Source: Nitrospira sp. UBA5699
GTDB lineage: Bacteria > Nitrospirota > Nitrospiria > Nitrospirales > Nitrospiraceae
DNA: 8,348 bases
NCBI GenBank assembly: GCA_002420105.1
Contig: DIHJ01000100.1
Span: 45,879 to 54,226 of the forward strand
Direction of reading: 5' to 3'
The position numbers were made by a program, and so were the translations under genes. Positions 5,375-8,348 of the stretch are shown piece by piece. The stretch's first letter is position 1. Each line of letters begins with the position of its first letter. The notes under the pieces were generated by a model that ran no database searches, was not told where the DNA came from, and saw only the letters and a list, made by a program, of their open reading frames with translations.

Positions 5375-7663
5375 ATGCACTTGCCCCCTTTCCCTCCGAC
5401 GCGCATTGTCTGCGCGATCCTGATACTCACCTCGCTTGGCTGTGACTGGTCTTCTCCCGAAGCGAAGAAGGCAAAACATCTCGATCGAGGCAAAAGCTAT
5501 TTCGAGAAGGGACAATATCAAGAAGCGATCATCGAATACCGTAATGTTGCACAGGCGGACCCCAAGGACGGAGACGCCCAATATCGGCTGGCATTGAGTT
5601 ATCTGAAGCTCGGCGGCGTGACCAATTTTCAAGAGGCCTTTGCCGCGCTCAACAAAGCCGTGGCGCTGGACAAGACAAACCGTGATGCCCAGCTTAAGCT
5701 GGGAGAGCTGTATTTATTGGGGAATGAACCGACGAAGGCCCGCGAACAAGCCGACATCGTCTTAGTCTCCGCCCCGCAAAGCACAGAGGGGCTGGTCTTG
5801 CGCGGACGCAGCCTTGTCAATGAACGCCGGTATCAAGAAGGCATCGCGGAGCTGAAGAAAGCCATCGCGCTCGACCCCCAAAATATGCGCACGTACATTG
5901 AACTGGCGCGGGCCCATGTTTTTGCCAAAGATTCCGACGCTGCGGAAGCCGTGCTTAAAGAGGCGCTGGGTATCGACCCCCGTTCCATCGAAATACTGGT
6001 GGCGCTCGGAGACTTCCGTATCACAACGGGAAAGCCGGACGAAGCGGAGGGGTTTTTCAAGAACGCGCTCGACATCGCGCCGCAGAACGAGGAGATTCAC
6101 CTCAAGCTCGCCGGGTTCTATCAGCGCACCAACAAATGGTCCGAGGCCGAGTCCGTTCTGCAGAAACTGGCCACTGTCAAACCTCAGGACGAACGGTCGC
6201 ATATACACCTGGGAGACTTCTATACCTGGACCGGCCAACGCGACAAGGCCCTCACCAGCTACCGGCGGGCGCTGGAAGTGAACGGTAATTCCCTCATGGC
6301 CCGAGACAAGTTGATTTCGCACTATCTGGACACGGGCAAGACGGGTGACGCGGAGGAAAAAGTCAAAGACATTCTCGGAAAGAATGCCAAGGACCTCATG
6401 GGTCGGTTTTTCGACGCAAGGATACGGCTGGCAAAAAATAACGCCGACGAAGCCATCTCTCTGCTTCAAGGAGTCGTGAAAGACGAACCCCGGTTTGCCG
6501 GGGCACACTACTTCCTCGGCGTGGCCTTCCTGCAAAAACGTCAGACCAGCCAGGCCCGCGGAGCATTCGCGGAAGCCGTCAAACAGAATCCCAACCTGCC
6601 CGAAGCCCGGACTGCGCTAGCCGAACTCTATCTGGCCGAAGGATCACCGGATCTGGCGATCGAGCAGGCTCAAGCCGCCATCCAACTCAACCCGAGGAAT
6701 TTCCAAGCCGCTGTGATCTCAGGTGATGCCTACCTGCGCAAAGGAGATTTAACCAAGAGCCGGCAGGTTTTTGAGGCGATCGCGCAAGCGCTTCCCAAGG
6801 AAGGAATAGGACCCTACCGCCTCGGCCTTGTGGCAGTCGCAGAGAAAAATGAGGCGAAAGCCTTGGCGTATTTTGAAGAAGCGCTCAAGAGAAAACCCAC
6901 GGCGATCGAACCGATCACGCAAATTGCCATGATCAAGGCCGCACAAGACAAAGCCTCAGAAGCGCGGGAGCGGGTCTCACGACAACTTGATGCAGCTCCG
7001 AACAGCCCCCTTCTCTATAACCTCCTCGGCCAACTCTGGATGAAAGGGAAAGATCCCGGACAGGCAGAACTGGCCTTCAAGAAAGCGATCGAGCTCGACA
7101 GTTCGCTGCTTTCCGCCTATTTGAATTTGGGACAAACATACTATCAGACAGGCAAGGTCGATCAGGCAATCAAGGAGTACGAATTAGTACTCGCCAAGGA
7201 CCCCAAGGCCACCCCGGCATTGATGATGCTTGGCATCATCCACGAAAGCCGACAGGAGCACGAGAAGGCCAAGGGACGTTACGAAGAAATTCTGAAACTC
7301 AACCCTCAATTTGCGCCGGCGGCCAACAACCTTGCCTGGATTCTCGTCGAACACGGCGGGAATCTTGATGTGGCACTGTCGCACGCGCAGATCGCGCGGG
7401 AGCAAAGACCGGACGATCCCTACGTGGCCGACACGATCGGCTGGGTCTATTTTAAGAAGAGCGCGTATCTCTTGGCGGTCAGTCTGCTGAAAGAAGCCTC
7501 GGAAAAGCTGCCGAACGAGGCAGTCGTCCATTTTCACTACGGGATGGCGCAACACAAAGCCGGCGACGGCGCAGGGGCAAAAAAATCGCTTCAGACCGCA
7601 CTGAAAATCAACCCGGCCTTTCCAGGATCTGAAGAGGCAAGAAACATCCTAGCCGGGCTGTAA
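5375..7663 (+). CDS. prsT: PrsT-like TPR-repeat lipoprotein (PEP-CTERM/exopolysaccharide system)
   Basis: The protein has 762 residues. Residues 1-23 are a lipoprotein signal peptide ending in the lipobox S-L-G-C, so Cys23 is the predicted lipidated residue. Asp24 at +2 would favour inner-membrane retention if the E. coli Lol rule holds here. From about residue 33 to the end I can lay out 21 consecutive TPR-like units of about 34 residues, with typical A-x-x-x-G-x-Y, A, and D/N-P positions (for example AIIEYRNVAQADPKD and AELAFKKAIELD). One unit, near 74-110, is a few residues longer. The C-terminal segment with NNLAWILVEHGG and DTIGWVYFKK resembles the end of the PEP-CTERM-associated TPR lipoprotein family PrsT, which accompanies exosortase-linked polysaccharide loci. 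Known PrsT proteins are usually somewhat longer (recall, not checked). The role is probably a periplasmic scaffold for polysaccharide synthesis or export. The symbol is by family resemblance; a generic TPR lipoprotein such as a BcsC- or PelB-like scaffold is the alternative. Confidence 0.8.
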   Translation: MHLPPFPPTRIVCAILILTSLGCDWSSPEAKKAKHLDRGKSYFEKGQYQEAIIEYRNVAQADPKDGDAQYRLALSYLKLGGVTNFQEAFAALNKAVALDKTNRDAQLKLGELYLLGNEPTKAREQADIVLVSAPQSTEGLVLRGRSLVNERRYQEGIAELKKAIALDPQNMRTYIELARAHVFAKDSDAAEAVLKEALGIDPRSIEILVALGDFRITTGKPDEAEGFFKNALDIAPQNEEIHLKLAGFYQRTNKWSEAESVLQKLATVKPQDERSHIHLGDFYTWTGQRDKALTSYRRALEVNGNSLMARDKLISHYLDTGKTGDAEEKVKDILGKNAKDLMGRFFDARIRLAKNNADEAISLLQGVVKDEPRFAGAHYFLGVAFLQKRQTSQARGAFAEAVKQNPNLPEARTALAELYLAEGSPDLAIEQAQAAIQLNPRNFQAAVISGDAYLRKGDLTKSRQVFEAIAQALPKEGIGPYRLGLVAVAEKNEAKALAYFEEALKRKPTAIEPITQIAMIKAAQDKASEARERVSRQLDAAPNSPLLYNLLGQLWMKGKDPGQAELAFKKAIELDSSLLSAYLNLGQTYYQTGKVDQAIKEYELVLAKDPKATPALMMLGIIHESRQEHEKAKGRYEEILKLNPQFAPAANNLAWILVEHGGNLDVALSHAQIAREQRPDDPYVADTIGWVYFKKSAYLLAVSLLKEASEKLPNEAVVHFHYGMAQHKAGDGAGAKKSLQTALKINPAFPGSEEARNILAGL

Positions 7664-7785
7664 GGCAGGCCCGTTCAGGATTCGATTCGCCGGGCCGCTC
7701 ATTGAGGGCGAGCCACTGGAGAAAAGATTCTGCAGCAGTTCACACACTGAGAGGGCGGTATAAGAAGTGCCGGTAGATCCTTTGG

Positions 7786-7820
7786 AAAGGGCCCGCCATT
7801 CCTAGAATGGCGGGCCCTTT
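7786..7820. terminator. Bidirectional terminator-like hairpin, perfect 16-bp stem
   Basis: AAAGGGCCCGCCATTC (7786-7801) is exactly inverted at 7805-7820, leaving a three-base loop CTA. The stem is very GC-rich in its middle and ends in AAA on one side and TTT on the other, so each strand finishes with a short U-run. It sits between two convergent genes (TPR lipoprotein ending at 7663, PEP-CTERM gene ending at 7854), the expected place for a shared terminator. The U-runs are short. Confidence 0.85.
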
Positions 7821-7853
7821 AGATGTCGCTGCTCTACGTGGAAAGAAATCGGC

Positions 7854-8348
7854 TTAAACTTTCGAAGCCTTCCTTCTCCAGATTCCCAGGCCGGCCAGGC
7901 CGGCACCAAGAAGCATCAACGAGGCAGGCTCGGGGACCGTTCCACAGGTCGTGCAGATCACATCCTTGTCGCTGGCCCCATCACCAAATCCCCTGAAACG
8001 AACCAGCGAGCTGCTGAGCACATTGCCCTCCGTGACGCCGGCATAAGTGCCGCCGAGCGTGAACGTGAACGTGACGGATTCGCCTACGGGGGTTCCTGAG
8101 GTCGGGCTGCCTCCCCCTAACCAGTCGCCGGTAATGCTCATCGCGAACTCACGATCACCATACGGCGAAACGCTAATGGTACCCCCCGTGGTCGGTGCCG
8201 GAGGCGTCAGGTAGAAATCCGAATCGGTAGTAGTCACCGCCGTGATTGACGCAGCTCCTTCGAGATTGAAGGCCAAGGCCGTAATGTAACCCCCGTTCAA
8301 CACCGGGCTGGTGTTGGTCAGCACCACGGTCAGCTGATCGCCGGTCAG
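7854..8348 (-). CDS. PEP-CTERM sorting-domain protein, N-terminus beyond window edge
   Basis: The visible part is 164 residues, ending at a TAA (complement of 7854-7856). The frame stays open to the last base of the window, reading LTGDQLTVVLTNTS at its start, so the true start is outside; the GTG at 8327 is an internal codon. The last 27 residues are a textbook PEP-CTERM signal: VPEP at 138-141, a hydrophobic helix rich in Leu, Gly and Ala, then the basic tail WRRKASKV. An exosortase would cut near the PEP motif and attach the protein to a surface polymer. The preceding part is a Thr/Ser/Gly-rich, beta-strand-like extracellular domain of no family I can name. A Cys-Thr-Thr-Cys pair lies just before the sorting signal. 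Function beyond being an exported, exosortase-processed surface protein is unknown. The gene converges on the TPR lipoprotein gene. Confidence 0.9.
   Translation of the reverse strand: MTGDQLTVVLTNTSPVLNGGYITALAFNLEGAASITAVTTTDSDFYLTPPAPTTGGTISVSPYGDREFAMSITGDWLGGGSPTSGTPVGESVTFTFTLGGTYAGVTEGNVLSSSLVRFRGFGDGASDKDVICTTCGTVPEPASLMLLGAGLAGLGIWRRKASKV

Noticed and set aside
5762..6535. Minus-strand open frame of 257 codons
   Set aside because: It is antisense to the TPR lipoprotein, whose repeat pattern is continuous through this region.

Overview
The window reads as a bacterial chromosomal segment from a Gram-negative (diderm) lineage that makes exopolysaccharide and uses the PEP-CTERM/exosortase system. 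Supporting signs are two lipoproteins with clear lipoboxes, the start of a secretin-type protein, a TviB-type nucleotide-sugar dehydrogenase, a PrsT-like TPR lipoprotein and a protein ending in a textbook PEP-CTERM sorting signal. The combination and protein style suggest Nitrospira or a relative (Nitrospirota). That placement is inference; no marker gene is present.

Layout. (1) 1-782, minus strand: the N-terminal 260 residues of a TPR lipoprotein with an STN/secretin N-terminal domain. It runs off the left edge. (2) 783-1025: gap with a possible promoter and a short palindrome. (3) 1026-2327, minus: a complete UDP-sugar 6-dehydrogenase of the TviB/WbpO type. (4) 2328-2950: a 623-bp divergent intergenic region with a very AT-rich island and short direct repeats. 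(5) 2951-5062, plus: a secreted protein with a low-complexity Ser/Thr/Pro/Ala linker, four BACON-like beta-sandwich repeats and a C-terminal fibronectin type III domain. (6) 5063-5374: gap with two perfect inverted repeats. (7) 5375-7663, plus: a 762-residue lipoprotein made almost entirely of 21 TPR-like units. (8) 7664-7853: gap with a perfect 16-bp-stem hairpin between convergent genes, probably a shared terminator. (9) 7854-8348, minus: the C-terminal part of a PEP-CTERM protein, cut off by the right edge.

Working together (inference). The dehydrogenase would supply an acidic UDP-sugar for a surface polysaccharide. The TPR lipoprotein is of the kind found with exosortase-linked polysaccharide loci. 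The PEP-CTERM protein is a likely substrate of an exosortase encoded elsewhere. The secretin-like lipoprotein may belong to an outer-membrane export or pilus machine. The BACON/FN3 protein is probably an exported adhesive or carbohydrate-binding matrix component. No exosortase, glycosyltransferase, mobile element, CRISPR array, tRNA or rRNA is visible. I see no clear new system; the most unusual items are the BACON/FN3 protein's alternating repeats and the structured intergenic regions.
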